Source of the DNA: Zingiber officinale | Lineage: Eukaryota > Streptophyta > Magnoliopsida > Zingiberales > Zingiberaceae | Direction of reading: 5' to 3' | Assembly: GCF_018446385.1 (NCBI RefSeq) | Contig: NC_056005.1 | Span: forward strand, 45,699,461 to 45,763,460 | Length of the DNA stretch: 64,000 bases | Part shown: in pieces, positions 1-10,652 of the stretch | Position numbering within the stretch: the first letter of the stretch is position 1 | Layout: every line of letters starts with the position of its first letter | Made by a program: the position numbers and the translations under genes | Notes under the pieces: generated by a model | Seen by the model: only the letters and a program-made list of their open reading frames with translations | Databases searched by the model: none | Told to the model about the DNA's origin: nothing

Positions 1-865
1 CAGCCCTACCCACTCGGTCCCACCATTGGGTGTGAGATGACTGACTGGCGTCAGGGGTGACCATGACTGCATTAGCATCATACACATTGATGCATTTATT
101 TCTTGTGATTGTGTTTGCTGCATTTATTTGCTGCATATTGGTTGGATGCCCATGCTTGACATGCATATAGGATTTCTATACCTCTCGGACTGTTTATCCT
201 TGTACCAGGTCCTGGTTAGTACAGTATTCTCCTGTTCATTTCATATTGCATTTACCTTTATTACGTCAGGAGACTGTACGCATGATTAGTGCTAGATGTT
301 ACTTCCTTACTATGTATATCAGTTGTTACCCGCTGAGCGTTGGACTCACCCCCGCCTCCATTATTATTTTTAGGTTGATGCTGTCAGGAGAGAGTTCCAG
401 TTGCTAGTCCCCTACAGACTGCGAGGACGTGTGGTTTATCTTTTGGTTTTCTTTATCAGACTAGTTCTGTTTGATACACTTGGATTATGGTTTTGTGTTA
501 TGGATATTGCACTATCGATGATTTTCATTCAGATTTGTTTTACTACATGCCTGCCTGGATGGCAGAAGAGGTGAGTTGATTTTATCGTCGGATTTGAGTT
601 TTATAAGTGTAGTGGAGTAGGGTTGGTTTTGAGTCTGCTTATCACTGCTCAGTTTATTTACTATTTAACTGTGTGGTTGTGTCAGCCAGAGGCTGAAATT
701 GATATAAACTGCGTGGATGTCTGTGTTATTGTTTGTTTATTATTGTTATTATTCCAGTCGCATGTGGCTGAGGTATATGGTGATGTAGTAATGTTTCAGA
801 TTGCCTGCCGTACATGGGAGATGCTGCCGAAATTTCTTCGGACAGGGACTCCTCCGGGGCGTGAC
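1..865 (+). mobile_element. Tekay/Del-type gypsy LTR, 3' portion
   Basis: The sequence matches the last ~810-860 bases of the long LTR family seen again at 3085-3934, 12466-13271 and 20570-21433. It starts at the conserved 'cagccctaccc' block and ends with the shared 'gggactcctccggggcgtgaca' terminus at 865. No primer binding site follows, so it is the right end of a 3' LTR or of a solo LTR whose left part lies outside the window or was lost. Small open frames here are not conserved as proteins. Confidence 0.8.
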
Positions 866-1230
866 ATCACGTTTGACGCGATCTTGGTCAAAATCCAGGT
901 CCGGGCGCCCTAGACTGCTCCGGGCGCCCCGGAGCCCAAAGTCAACAGCATTGACTTTTTCGTCTCTGGTTCAGCTCGTCTCGGTCAGGGTCTTGTTTCG
1001 AACATCATGCACGTTCTTCTCGTCCACCGGTGTACTCTTCCGCGGTCACCTCGTCCCTCGGATGCACCGAGCCCGTTGGCTCTGTCCCCGTGCCGTCCTT
1101 CTCGCTATCCACATCTTCCGCTCAACTTCCTGTGTTCCTAAGCTCCTGTACACTTAGACACAAGGGTTAAACAAACGCAGGACGTAACTTAGCTTGTTTG
1201 ATCACATCAAAACACCTTGGGGTTCCAACA
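866..1230 (-). mobile_element. SIRE-like copia LTR fragment
   Basis: The right edge reads 'ggttccaaca', which on the minus strand gives an LTR start TGTTGGAACC. The text behind it (a block ending with 'gatcacatcaaaacacc') is typical of SIRE/Maximus copia LTR starts, and the GGGCGCCC-rich part resembles the fragment at 57302-57914. The left edge abuts the terminus of a Tekay LTR and no matching 5-bp duplications are visible. It is therefore called a truncated or rearranged LTR piece rather than a clean solo LTR. Confidence 0.55.
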
Positions 1231-3084
1231 CAATGCTCTCATCTCCCGGTGCACAATGACGGGGAGGGATCCCGACGTGCTACCACGCTGCAGTCACACT
1301 ACCTATGTGCGTCCCAGTGGAGCACCACCGAGAAAATCTAACGTGCTACCACGCTGCGTCACGCTACCCATGAGCGTCCAGCAGTGCACCAACAAAGATG
1401 AAACTGGCGATGTGCTTAACAATAATGGAGCAGACTATCGCGCAGCATGCAATCATGCGAATGATGCATGACACTAAGCATGATAGAATCCTGAACAGCA
1501 TAGCAATATCCATATATATATATAATGTGTGCCATAGGATAATGAACCAAATCAAAGGTACACAGATCAGATAAGGTATAAAAACCTAGATCCTAAACAT
1601 AATAAACACATGGTTGTGCCACTACCCCTATAAGCATGTATAATCAGGTAGGTACTAACATGAAGTGCATAATAAGTAAACAAAATAAGTATGTAGCAAG
1701 TATCGGGTAGTGACCAACCGAAGCAAAGACGAACATAATCATTACTAAGGGTTATAACCTACTATACATATCAACATGACATTATCAAAGATAAGTCAAG
1801 GTACCTGCCTCTAATAGGAAGGTCCAATCCAGTCCAAATCCGACATCGAGATACTCGCCTCGCGTCAAAGTCCTGTGTCAAATATATAGATATATTTTTA
1901 TTTAACTACTATTCAAACAAAGCACTAAATAAAAATACTTAAGAATAATTTAGGGAGAAACCCTAAAACATCATCCTCGATCTACCTAAATTCAATACAT
2001 ATAATTCAGTTACTCAACATGTATCAAATAACTAAATCAAGTTCCTAATTCAATTAGGAAAACCCTAATTATTGATCAACTTTAACTGATCATCGATTAA
2101 CTTATCCACATCAAGGCCTAAATCCACAAACATTAAACAAGAACATTACCTTTCATTGATCTCTAGGTTCTGTCCGTATCGCCAACACCTACAAGTATTC
2201 CAGCCATCACAAGGATTCTAGTCAGAGCTACAATAATCAGACAACAAGAGATTGAATCCAAGCTTTACCCTGATTCAGAGCAGTGAAGAGTAAGAGATCG
2301 TGGACCCCACTTATATGAGATCTGCAATTCTTCCTAACTCCACAGCAAAGGGAAAAGGTTGGCCTAATCCCTTATGCGATGCTCCTTCTCCCTACGATGA
2401 CAGCACTGATCAACAACGACGGTAAACCGGACGACGACTTTGCTGTGCAATGGAAACTAGGGCACTGTGCAGCGCTGCTCCGTGCGACGGCAATCTAAGG
2501 TAAAGGAGTTGAAGCTTGGCTGAAGGGATAGGATCGAGTGGCAATTAGAGGAGAAGAAACTCCGTGATGCTCAGGACAGCCACCGGCTGAACTTCAAGAG
2601 GTGCTTCGACCATCGGCGCTGGAGGAAATCGGTGCCGATAGTGGGAAGGATTCGGCTAGGGCACGCGAGTTCGACGGTGCTGGGTCGGCACTACTCCATG
2701 CGACGTCGGCTGTGGTGGCAGCTCGGGAAGGAAAAGGAGGAGAGGTGAGGGAAATCGAGTTCGGCGAGGAGGTGAAATCCACTGTGTAGCGGTTAGGGCA
2801 GAAGATCGGGGGAAAGGAGAAGGCGCGAGGGGGGAAAAACAGTGTCGAGGAACGATGTCGGGCTTAAAGCGCAGTGGGGAGAAAAAGAAAAGGAAAGGAA
2901 ATAAAAAATAAATAAATAAATAAATAAACATTTTCTCGCTAAAACGGGTAGCCTAAATAGGCATTCCCAGGCCCCATTTTTATCCCTGTAAACTCCTCCA
3001 TACGAGTTCCGAAAAATTCTCGAAAAATTTCTAAAAATCCCAAAAAATTCCCTTATGGTGTTTTGTCATTTTTTATATTTTACA
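1231..3084 (-). mobile_element. Inverted Tekay LTR, 5' portion
   Basis: Read on the minus strand, this runs from the family LTR start 'tgtaaaat' (3077-3084) through the conserved leader (2940-3076), the GC-rich block and the AT-rich middle. It reaches the 'gagagcattg' block at 1231, about LTR position 1700. The last ~900 bases of the LTR are missing on its left. The right end touches a plus-strand LTR piece of the same family, giving a head-to-body inverted junction at 3084/3085. Open frames around 2594-2931 lie in the GC-rich LTR block and look non-coding. Confidence 0.75.
2907..2928. repeat. (AAAT)n microsatellite
   Basis: About five AAAT/TAAA units lie within the inverted LTR fragment. 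Confidence 0.85.
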
Positions 3085-3934
3085 GCCCTACCCACTTGGT
3101 CTCACCATCATGTGTGATGACTACAGTAGGGGTGACTAGGATATGTCATTGGCATCATACGTATTGATGCATTTATTGCTTGTGTTTGCTGCACTTATAT
3201 AATGTATATTGAATGGATGCTTTTGTTTGACATGCATACAAGATTTCTATACCTCTCGGGTTATTATCCATACATCAGGTCCTGGTTAGTACAGTTATTC
3301 TCTTATTTATTTCAGTTTGCATTTATCCTTCTTATATCAGGAGACTGTATGCATGATTAGTGCTATTTGTTATTTTCTTTATTATGCATATCAGTAGTTA
3401 CCTGCTGAGAAGTTGACTCACCCCGTGGATATTTACTATTTTCAGGTAGAGGCTTTCCGGGGGAGTTCCAGTCGCTAGTCCTCTATAGATCGTGAGGATG
3501 TGTGTTTTATCTTTTGGCTTTCTTATTACTATCTAGACTTGTTCTGGTTTTTGACACTTGGATATTGTATGGTTTTATTGTCAATGGGTTTTATTTGATA
3601 TGTTTTGCTACATGCTGCCTGGACGGCAGAAGAGGTGAGTTGATTTTATCGTTATGATTTGTGTTTTATGGGTGTAGTGGAGTAGGATATAAGTTTTGAG
3701 CTTTATGGGTGTAGTTGAGTAGGATTTTTGACTTGGTTTTCCTTATTGTTACATTAGTTTAGTTTTGGTATTAAACTGCGTGGGTGTTTGCTTATATTTT
3801 ATTGTTATTGTTCCGCTCGTGTTGGTCGATGTATATGTGGTCCTGAGGGCATTGTAAAAAGTTTCAGATTATCACCCTTATAGGGGAGATGTTGCCGAAA
3901 TTTCTTCTGGCAGGGACTCCCTCGGGACGTGACA
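3085..3934 (+). mobile_element. 5' LTR remnant of Tekay copy A
   Basis: This aligns to the last ~850 bases of the Tekay LTR, from 'gccctacccacttgg' to 'cgggacgtgaca' at 3934, and is directly followed by a primer binding site at 3941. It is therefore the 3' end of the 5' LTR of copy A. The first ~1.8 kb of this LTR are absent or represented by the inverted piece to its left. Confidence 0.8.
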
Positions 3935-3940
3935 ATTTAT

Positions 3941-3952
3941 TGATATCAGAGC
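3941..3952 (+). other. Primer binding site, copy A (tRNA-iMet type)
   Basis: The sequence 'tgatatcagagc' begins six bases after the LTR end. The plant initiator-methionine tRNA site is TGGTATCAGAGC, so there is one G-to-A change. Confidence 0.75.
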
Positions 3953-4031
3953 CCAGGTTTTCTGATGTTTGATTTTTTGTATTTTTAGTTGTGGCGTGTC
4001 AAGTTTTTGTGTGTTGGATTTTCGAAATAAT

Positions 4032-4058
4032 CTGATACCAATTTATTGGTATCAGAGC
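4032..4058 (+). other. Hairpin with second primer-site copy
   Basis: Eleven-base arms CTGATACCAAT and ATTGGTATCAG are separated by two bases (4032-4055). The right arm starts a perfect TGGTATCAGAGC at 4047-4058, about 100 bases after the primary site. The same arrangement occurs in copy B. Confidence 0.7.
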
Positions 4059-4291
4059 AGGTTACGATACCTGCTTTTGGTATTATAGATTTTTGGGTTA
4101 ACCCAAGTTTGCTAGTTAACTTAGGTATTTATTTTCGGATTTATATGGGCTTCCGTCGATTTTGTCGTCCGGAATTTTGAGGTAGAAATGGGGACTAGGC
4201 AGCGACGAACATCTCCAGACGGCAAATAGGTATAAAGGTAATTTTGTAATTTTTATACTTGTAGTGATATTTGTGTTATAACTTAACAGAT

Positions 4292-4990
4292 ATGAGGAGA
4301 TCTACATGAGTAGTTGCGAGACGTGGTGCTGGACGACCAGGTAAGAGGACTTTGAAATCTCTGGCAACGGACTCAGCAGAGATCCCTACTGGGTTTGAGT
4401 CTGTTGGTCAGGGACAGACTCAGGATACTGCGGGCATGTTAGGCTCTCAGACACCGATGGCTCTTTTAGAGGTACCTACCTCGGCTGCACCTGTTGTACC
4501 CACCCCTACCGTATTTACGGTACGACCAGGTGTACCACTGGCATACCCGGCACCTGCTCTAGTCGATCCTACGGCGTACTAGGAACCACCGCCTCTTGGA
4601 CCTACAGTGTACCCAGCACCCGCACCAGCGGTACCGGTTGCTCCATTTCCGGTACCACCACCTATCGTACCTCCAACCACGACCATTCATATCGACTCTG
4701 CAGTACCACCAGTGGTACATGCTCCAGCTTATGCAGCAATACCGGGAGTACCTCCCCTGGTCTATCCAGCGGTACTACCTGCACCACCAGCTCCAGGGAT
4801 TCCCCCAGTTCCCGCGATGATCCCTACCCACCTCACGGATATTGTCGCGACACGAGCCCGGATTCCAGCATTGGCAGAGTCGATGAAGAGCCGATTCTTA
4901 CTATTCCACGGAGAGACCAATCCGAGTGTGGCCTAGTCTTAGATAGAGACTATGGAGCAGACCCTTCCCAAGTTAAATTTCGACACCAAC
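4292..4990 (+). pseudogene. gag: Tekay gag pseudogene, N-terminal part
   Basis: Gag forms the capsid-like particle that packages retrotransposon RNA. The frame starts at the ATG at 4292 and stays in one frame to about 4980. It is broken by TGA at 4307, TAG at 4580, TAG at 4934 and a further TAG shortly after. The translation shows a basic N-terminus, a long Pro/Val/Ala-rich stretch (about 4480-4830), and then the 'PALAESMKSRF' start of the chromovirus gag core. The core, the zinc knuckle and the start of the protease are missing, because a deletion joins this piece to protease sequence near 5100. A tRNA fragment sits in the join. Confidence 0.7.
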
Positions 4991-5023
4991 ATTTAATTCA
5001 CTGAGCATGGTAGGCCAGAGGAT

Positions 5024-5056
5024 GGCCTATTAGCTCAGTTGGTTAAAGCGTCGTGC
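5024..5056 (+). other. 5' half of a tRNA-Ile (AAU)-like sequence
   Basis: These 33 bases start with 'ggcctattagctcagttgg' and match the 5' end of plant nuclear tRNA-Ile(AAU), recalled from memory, with two transitions (C to T at position 5, G to A at position 23). The A box TAGCTCAGTTGG is intact. The match stops at the anticodon loop and the 3' half is absent, so this is not a tRNA gene. It lies exactly in the gag-protease deletion junction of copy A. Confidence 0.6.
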
Positions 5057-5099
5057 ATTTATGAGGGAGATTGGTAGATTGCCCACTATTAAACCACAG

Positions 5100-6242
5100 T
5101 GACTGATCATCTCTCGAACGTCCGGTGATACTTTGGACGTCACCCAGGAGGTCAAAGATTGCCCGTTAGATTTTGGTAACATGATACTTACGGTAGATCT
5201 TTTAGTACTGAAAATGGTCGAGTTTGAGATTATTCTTGGCAAGGATTGGCTGTCAGCGTATCTTGCCACTGTTGATTTCCAGACGAGGGTGGTCACATTT
5301 CGGCCGCCTCCGAACCAACCCTCGTGGGATTTCACTGGCATCAGAGACAACGACATATCGACTATTTCAGCGATTCAGGCTCAGAAGCTACTACCGCATG
5401 GTTGTCATGGTTTTCTGTTATCTTTGATTCATACTGAAAATGATAGTAGTTCTCAACTCTCAGACATTCCAGTAGTTTGAGAGTATCCGGATGTATTTCC
5501 AAATGAGCTACCAGGCTTGCCTCCCAGAAGGCAAGTGGAGTTTGCCATTGAGTTGATTCTGGGGACCGCACCAGCATCGAAAGCTCCATATTGTATGACA
5601 CCAAAAGAGTTGAGAGAACTGAAGGTTCAACTCCATGAGCTTTTAGACAGGGGATTTATACGCCCTAGTGCTTCTCCGTGGGGTTCTCTGATATTATTTG
5701 TCAAGAAAAAGGATGGTACTCTGAGGTTGTGCATAGATTATAGACAGCTGAATGCAGTGACCGTAAGAAATAAGTACCCCTTACCACGGATCGAGGATTT
5801 GTTTGATCAGCTCAGAGGTACATCAATGTATTCTAAGACTAATCTACGGTCCGGATATCATCAGCTAAGAGTCAAAGAATCTGATATTCAGAAGACAGCA
5901 TTCCGTACCAGATACCACCATTATGAGTTTTTGGTAATGCCATTTAGGCTTACCAATGCTCTAGCGATATTTATGGATTTGATGAACCATGCCTTCATGG
6001 AGTATCTTGATCAGTTTGTTATCATTTTCATTGATGGCATATTGGTCTACTCGCGTTCCGAGGAGGAACATGCACAGCATCTTCGCACAGTCTTGGAGAC
6101 TCTTCGACGACATCAGCTATATGTGAAGTTCAGCAAGTGTGCCTTTTGGCTATCCTCAGTCAGGTTTTTGGGACGCGTGGTCTCTAGTCGAGGTATTTCA
6201 GTAGACCCTCAGAAGATCGAGGCTGTCACCAGTTGGGAGTAG
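5100..6242 (+). pseudogene. pol: Tekay copy A pol: protease C-terminal part and reverse transcriptase
   Basis: RT copies the element RNA into DNA. The protease piece (about 5100-5477) keeps the C-terminal 'EIILGKDWLS' block but has lost its active-site Asp with the upstream deletion. A TGA at 5478 interrupts the linker. RT (about 5600-6242) shows 'LCIDYRQLN', '[10 protein letters not shown]' and 'SGYHQLRV'. The catalytic FIDD motif reads 'FIDG' (codon 6036-6038), so RT would be inactive even without stops. A TAG at 6240 ends the open stretch. The reading frame matches the downstream RNase H and integrase parts, with no frameshift. The Tekay/Del assignment rests on RT wording and the chromodomain further on. 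Confidence 0.85.
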
Positions 6243-6869
6243 CCGAAATTAGTACAGGAGATCCGTAGTTTTCTAGGACTAGTTGGATATTATAGACGGT
6301 TCATCGAGGGTTTCTCCTGGATTGCTATGTCATTGACACGCCTGACTAGAAAAGGTTTGAAGTTCACTTGGACTGAAGATTGCGAGACCAGCTTCCAGGA
6401 GCTGAAGTGGAGATTAGTGTCGGCTCCGGTTTTGGTTTTACCCTCCGGAGAGGACGGATTCGTGCTCTACACCGACGCATCTCTTCAGGGTTTGGGCGCT
6501 GTACTGATACAGCACGGCAGAGTAGTCTCCTATGATTCTCGTTAGTTGAAGGAGCATGATAATAACTACCCTGTACATGATTTGGAGCTAGCCGCCATCA
6601 TCTTTGCTTTGAAGATTTGGCGACATCATCTGTACGACATTACCTTTGAGATTCTTACGAATCATAAGAGTCTTAAATATATTTTCACCCAGAAGGAACT
6701 TAATATCCGACAGAGGAGATGGATAGAGTTCCTGAAGGATTATGATTGTACCATTAGCTATCACCTGGGGAAAGCTAATGTGGTTGCCGATGGACTCAGC
6801 AGGAAGTCCAGAGGAGCTTTGGCTTGCCACCGGGCTTTAGTCACAGACTTGATTCAGGGGTTCTCTTAG
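6243..6869 (+). pseudogene. pol: Tekay copy A pol: RNase H
   Basis: RNase H degrades the RNA strand during reverse transcription. 'FVLYTDASLQGLGAVL' carries the first catalytic Asp, '[19 protein letters not shown]' the Glu, and 'VADGLSRK' the last Asp. The usual 'LTDHKSL' block reads 'LTNHKSL', so one acidic residue is lost. In-frame TAG codons lie at 6543 (TGG in copy B) and 6867 (GAG in copy B). The frame is continuous with RT and integrase. Confidence 0.85.
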
Positions 6870-8363
6870 TTAGGCCTTAAGGAGAAGAGACAGACAGAAC
6901 AGGGTATTCTTGTTACCATGGTTGCTCAATCGTCAATTAGGACGAGGATCCGAGAGGCCCAGGCCGATGATCAACATTTTCAGTTCATTGGCATCCAGAT
7001 AGCTTCTGGGCAGCAGACCGAGTTCACACGAGATGAGGAGGGTATTATATACTTCCAAGATAGATTATGTGTACCTCAGTCTCACCCAATCTTACAGGAG
7101 CTACTTCAGGAGGCTCATCGCTCTCGATTTGCGATCCATTCAGGTGGGACCCACATGTATCAAGATTTGAGGCATTCCTACTGGTGGAATGGTATGAAGA
7201 AAGACATCGCGAAATTTGTAGCTAGATGTCTTGTTTGTCAACAGGTGAAGGCTGAGCACCAGAGACCTGCCGGATTACTTCAGCGAATTCCTATTCCTGA
7301 GTGGAAATGGGAACACCTTACCATGGACTTTATGGTGGGTTTGCCTAGGACACGTCGAGGCCATGACACGATTTGGGTAATCGTTGATCGATTAACCAAA
7401 TCGACGCACTTCTTAGCGATCCGAAAGACTGATTCCCTGGATCGATTGGCAGATATGTATTGCAGGGAGATCATCAGATTACATGGTGTTCCTTTGAATA
7501 TTATTTCGGATAGAGACCCTCAGTTCACGTCCCTATTCTGGCAGAGTCTGCAGCAGGCTTTGGGCACTCAGCTCCGTTTCAGTACAGCTTTCCATCCGCA
7601 GACAGATGGACAGTTAGAGCAGACCATTCAGACTCTAGAGGACTTGTTGAGATCTTGTGTATTGGATTTCGGAGGCAGTTGGGAGGACCATTTTCCATTA
7701 GTAGAGTTCGCCTACCACAACAGCTTTCATTTGACTATCCAGATGGCACCGTTTGAAGCGTTGTATGGTAGGCCTTGTCAGACACCCACCCTTTGGGATG
7801 AGGTGGGGGAGGCCCAGTTGCTAGGGCCTCATAGAGCTTAGCATGAGTTAGAGTTGGTTCGTACTATCAGACGGAGGATGTCAGAGGTGCAGGACCGCCA
7901 GAAGAGTTATGATGATCAGAGACAGAGACCCCTGGAGTTCTCTACAGGCGACCATGTATTTCTGCGAGTCTCACCCATGAAAGGGGTGAAGAGATTTGGC
8001 CTCAGAGATAAGTTAGCTCCGCGATACATTGGACCTTTCCAGATCTTAGAGAGGATTGGAGCGGTAGCTTATCGTCTAGCACTACCATCGTCCCTGGCAG
8101 GCGTTCATGACGTATTCCATGTGTCTATGTTGAGGAGATATATATCTGACCCGGCACATGTGCTGACAGATATCTCAGTTCCCATTCAGCCTGACGTTAC
8201 TTATAAGGAGGTTCCGGTACGAATCCTGGATCGGAAAGAGTGTCAGTTGCGGAACAAGACTATCCGACTGGTTAAAGTCGGATGGCGGCATCATTCAGAT
8301 GAGGAGGCTACCTAGGAGCTCGAGGATACAATCTGAGCCCGATACCTCCACCTTTTTACTTGA
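6870..8363 (+). pseudogene. pol: Tekay copy A pol: integrase with chromodomain
   Basis: Integrase joins element DNA to the genome, and in chromoviruses a C-terminal chromodomain guides site choice. The His/Cys finger (about 7110-7240) ends in 'CLVCQQVK'. The catalytic core shows 'LTMDFMVGLP', 'SDRDPQF' and 'DGQLEQTIQ', so Asp, Asp and Glu are all present. The GPY-like part 'RYIGPFQILERIG' and a chromodomain beginning near 8200 follow. Stops at 7839 (TAG), 8313 (TAG) and 8334 (TGA) precede the natural TGA at 8361. Copy B has CAG, TGG and CGA at those three places. Confidence 0.88.
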
Positions 8364-8461
8364 GGTATGTGGGTTATTTTTCGTTTAGCATTTATATTTT
8401 CTATCTTTTGTTAGTACTTGCTGATGGTAGATAACGAAATTTGGGGACCAAATTTTTATTA

Positions 8462-8472
8462 GTGGGGGAGAA
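8462..8472 (+). other. Polypurine tract, copy A
   Basis: 'gtgggggagaa' lies immediately before the 3' LTR start TGTAAAATA. It primes plus-strand DNA synthesis in LTR retrotransposons. The identical tract precedes the copy B 3' LTR. Confidence 0.85.
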
Positions 8473-10221
8473 TGTAAAATATCGAAAAAGGGTGAATAAC
8501 CATAAGGGAATTTTTCAGAATTTTTAGAAATTTTTTGAGAATTTTTCGGAGACCATATGGTGTAGCTTACGGGGATAAATATAGGCCTCGGGAAAGCCTG
8601 TTTGGGCTACCCCATTTAAATGAGGAAAAGTTGAATTTTTTTTTCTTTTTTCCTTTTCCTTATTTTCCTCTCTTCCTCGTTTCCGTCCCCCGACTTTCCC
8701 TTTTTCTTCCGCGACGGCGTTTTCTCTCCCTCACCCGACGGCGAAGCCACTTCACCTTCCTCAACCGTCGCCACACGGCGGTTTCTTCCTCCCCTTGCAT
8801 ACAAAACCCTCGGCCAAGTCTCTCCTCTGCCAAATCCTCTTCTTCTCTTCTCCTTCTTCCTCCCTGAGTCGATCCTTTTCTGTCCCTGCCCAAGCGCCGA
8901 CACTTCTCCTTTCCTTGTGCCCTAGCGTTGGTTGCCGCCACTGTGCCCTGCTGACGCTGCTGCCGTCTCTCGACCCGAGCAGTGCCACCAACCTTGTGCC
9001 CTAGCGCCGGTCGACTAGCCATCCAGTGGCGAGCTTTTCTTCCCTCGCGCTATTACCTCCACACCTTCTCCCTCACGACCTCACTGTTGTCACACCTCCC
9101 ATGCCTTGCCTCCTCTACAGAGAAGACACAGATTCAAGGACAGAGGAAGAAGATTAGGGTAAGGCAGGTAGGGTTCTGTTTTCCCAATTCTTGTGCTAGT
9201 GGGTTAATTGATCGCATTGGTGTTTTCTTGGTTTCCAGCAGCGGCTCTGTTCTTGTTCCGACAGCCAACGTGTTCAATTTTAGATCAACAGTGATACATC
9301 CGAATTACGGTAAGAAGTAGGAATTTGTTTCTTGTTGTAGCTCAAATTTGAATTAATGGTTGGGCTGGTCACTATGGCACCAGTCACTGTTTTCTGACAG
9401 CTCGCATATCCGGTAGTGGCCTAATAGTTGGGCACTAAGTTTTGGAGTTTGTGTCATGATTAGCCTAACCATATATGATGGGGGAATGGTTAGTAATTAT
9501 TCATGAAAGTATATGTGTATGATGGATCTAATTAAGGTTCGTAAATTATGTTGGATTTAATTTAGGTAGGTTGAGGTTTAGGGTTTAGGGTTTTTCCCTA
9601 AATTATTCTTAAGGATTTTTATTTAGCTATTCATTTAAATTGTAGCTAAATAAAAATGTATATACATTGGTGACACAGGACTTTGACGTGAGACGAGTAT
9701 CTCGACGTCGGATTTGGACCGGATTGGACTTTCTTATTGGAGGCGGGTACCTTGACTTATCTATTTTGATATGTCATTTGATATGCATAGTAGTTTTTAA
9801 CAAGTAGTAATGATTATGTTTCATATCTGTATCGGTTTGTCACTACCGAATACCTGTTACATGTTTGTTTTTTCTTACCTGTTTTGCATTTCATGTTAGT
9901 ACCCATCTGATTTTATATGCTTATAGAGGTAGTGACATAACCATACCTTATTATGTTCAGGACCTAGGTTTTTAGACCTTATCTGATATGTGTACCTAGA
10001 TTATTGATTGGATCAATTTCTCCTATGGTACACATTATGTAGAGATGGATAGGATCAGGATATTTTCATACTTAGTGTCATGCACCATCTCACATGATTG
10101 CATGTTGTGCGATAGTCGGCTCCATTATTGTTGAGCACATCGCCAGTTACATAGATCTGCACACACCACCACTCATGGGTTACTGGTATGTCAGGCAGGG
10201 TGTGTGACAGTTCTGCTGTTA

Positions 10222-10389
10222 GGCTCCGCTGGTCCAGTGACTCAGCGTGGTAGCTGGCAGACAGTTATGCTCTATTAGGCTCCGCTTGTCTGGAGACGCA
10301 GCGTGGTAGCCGGCAGACAATTTTCTCTGTTTGGCTCCGTTGGTCTACTCATGGGTAGTGTAACACAGCATGGTAGCCGGCAGGGATCT
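10222..10389 (+). repeat. LTR minisatellite, three ~56-bp units
   Basis: Units begin 'ggctccg' at about 10222, 10278 and 10333 and share 'gcgtggtagc.ggcag'. Copy B LTRs have two such units (about 12208-12320). The minus-strand LTRs at 1231 and 46165 have two and one. Confidence 0.65.
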
Positions 10390-10647
10390 CTCCTCTGGAC
10401 TTGCTCAGGGAGATGAGAGCATTGCGCTCCCCCACATATGATTTGGAGTAGGAGGATAGATGTACTCCGACAGCATCCCATCCACTTGGTCACTCATCAG
10501 GAGCAGTGATGGTAGAGTGCACGGTTGTCACAACACTACCCTCTCGGTCTCACCATCGTGTGTGAGACGGCTAACTGGCAGTAGGGGTGACCAAGACATG
10601 CCATTGTCATCATATGCATTGATGCATTTATTACTTGTGTTTGCTGC

Positions 10648-10652
10648 ACTTG
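10648..10652. other. Target site duplication (left) of Tekay copy B
   Basis: 'acttg' immediately precedes the 5' LTR of copy B and is repeated at 21434-21438 after its 3' LTR. The host LTR reads on across the insertion. Confidence 0.9.

Larger units (their letters stand above)
8473..10652 (+). mobile_element. 3' LTR of Tekay copy A, left part
   Basis: The LTR starts TGTAAAATAT directly after the polypurine tract and runs through the conserved leader, a GC-rich block (8690-9130, where several long but non-coding frames occur) and an AT-rich middle. It is cut at 10652 by the insertion of copy B and resumes at 21434. Its sequence differs from copy B LTRs clearly more than those two differ from each other. 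Confidence 0.85.

Noticed and set aside
623..1157. Open frames in the first kilobase
   Set aside because: They cross the end of a Tekay LTR and a SIRE-like LTR fragment and match no protein pattern I know.
5024..5056. A functional tRNA gene
   Set aside because: Only the 5' half is present; there is no anticodon stem partner, T arm or 3' end.
8535..9320. Long open frames on both strands in a GC-rich block
   Set aside because: They lie in the GC-rich part of the Tekay LTR; equivalents at 10635-11283, 18734-19384 and 51105-51462 differ in frame and length, so they are not conserved proteins.
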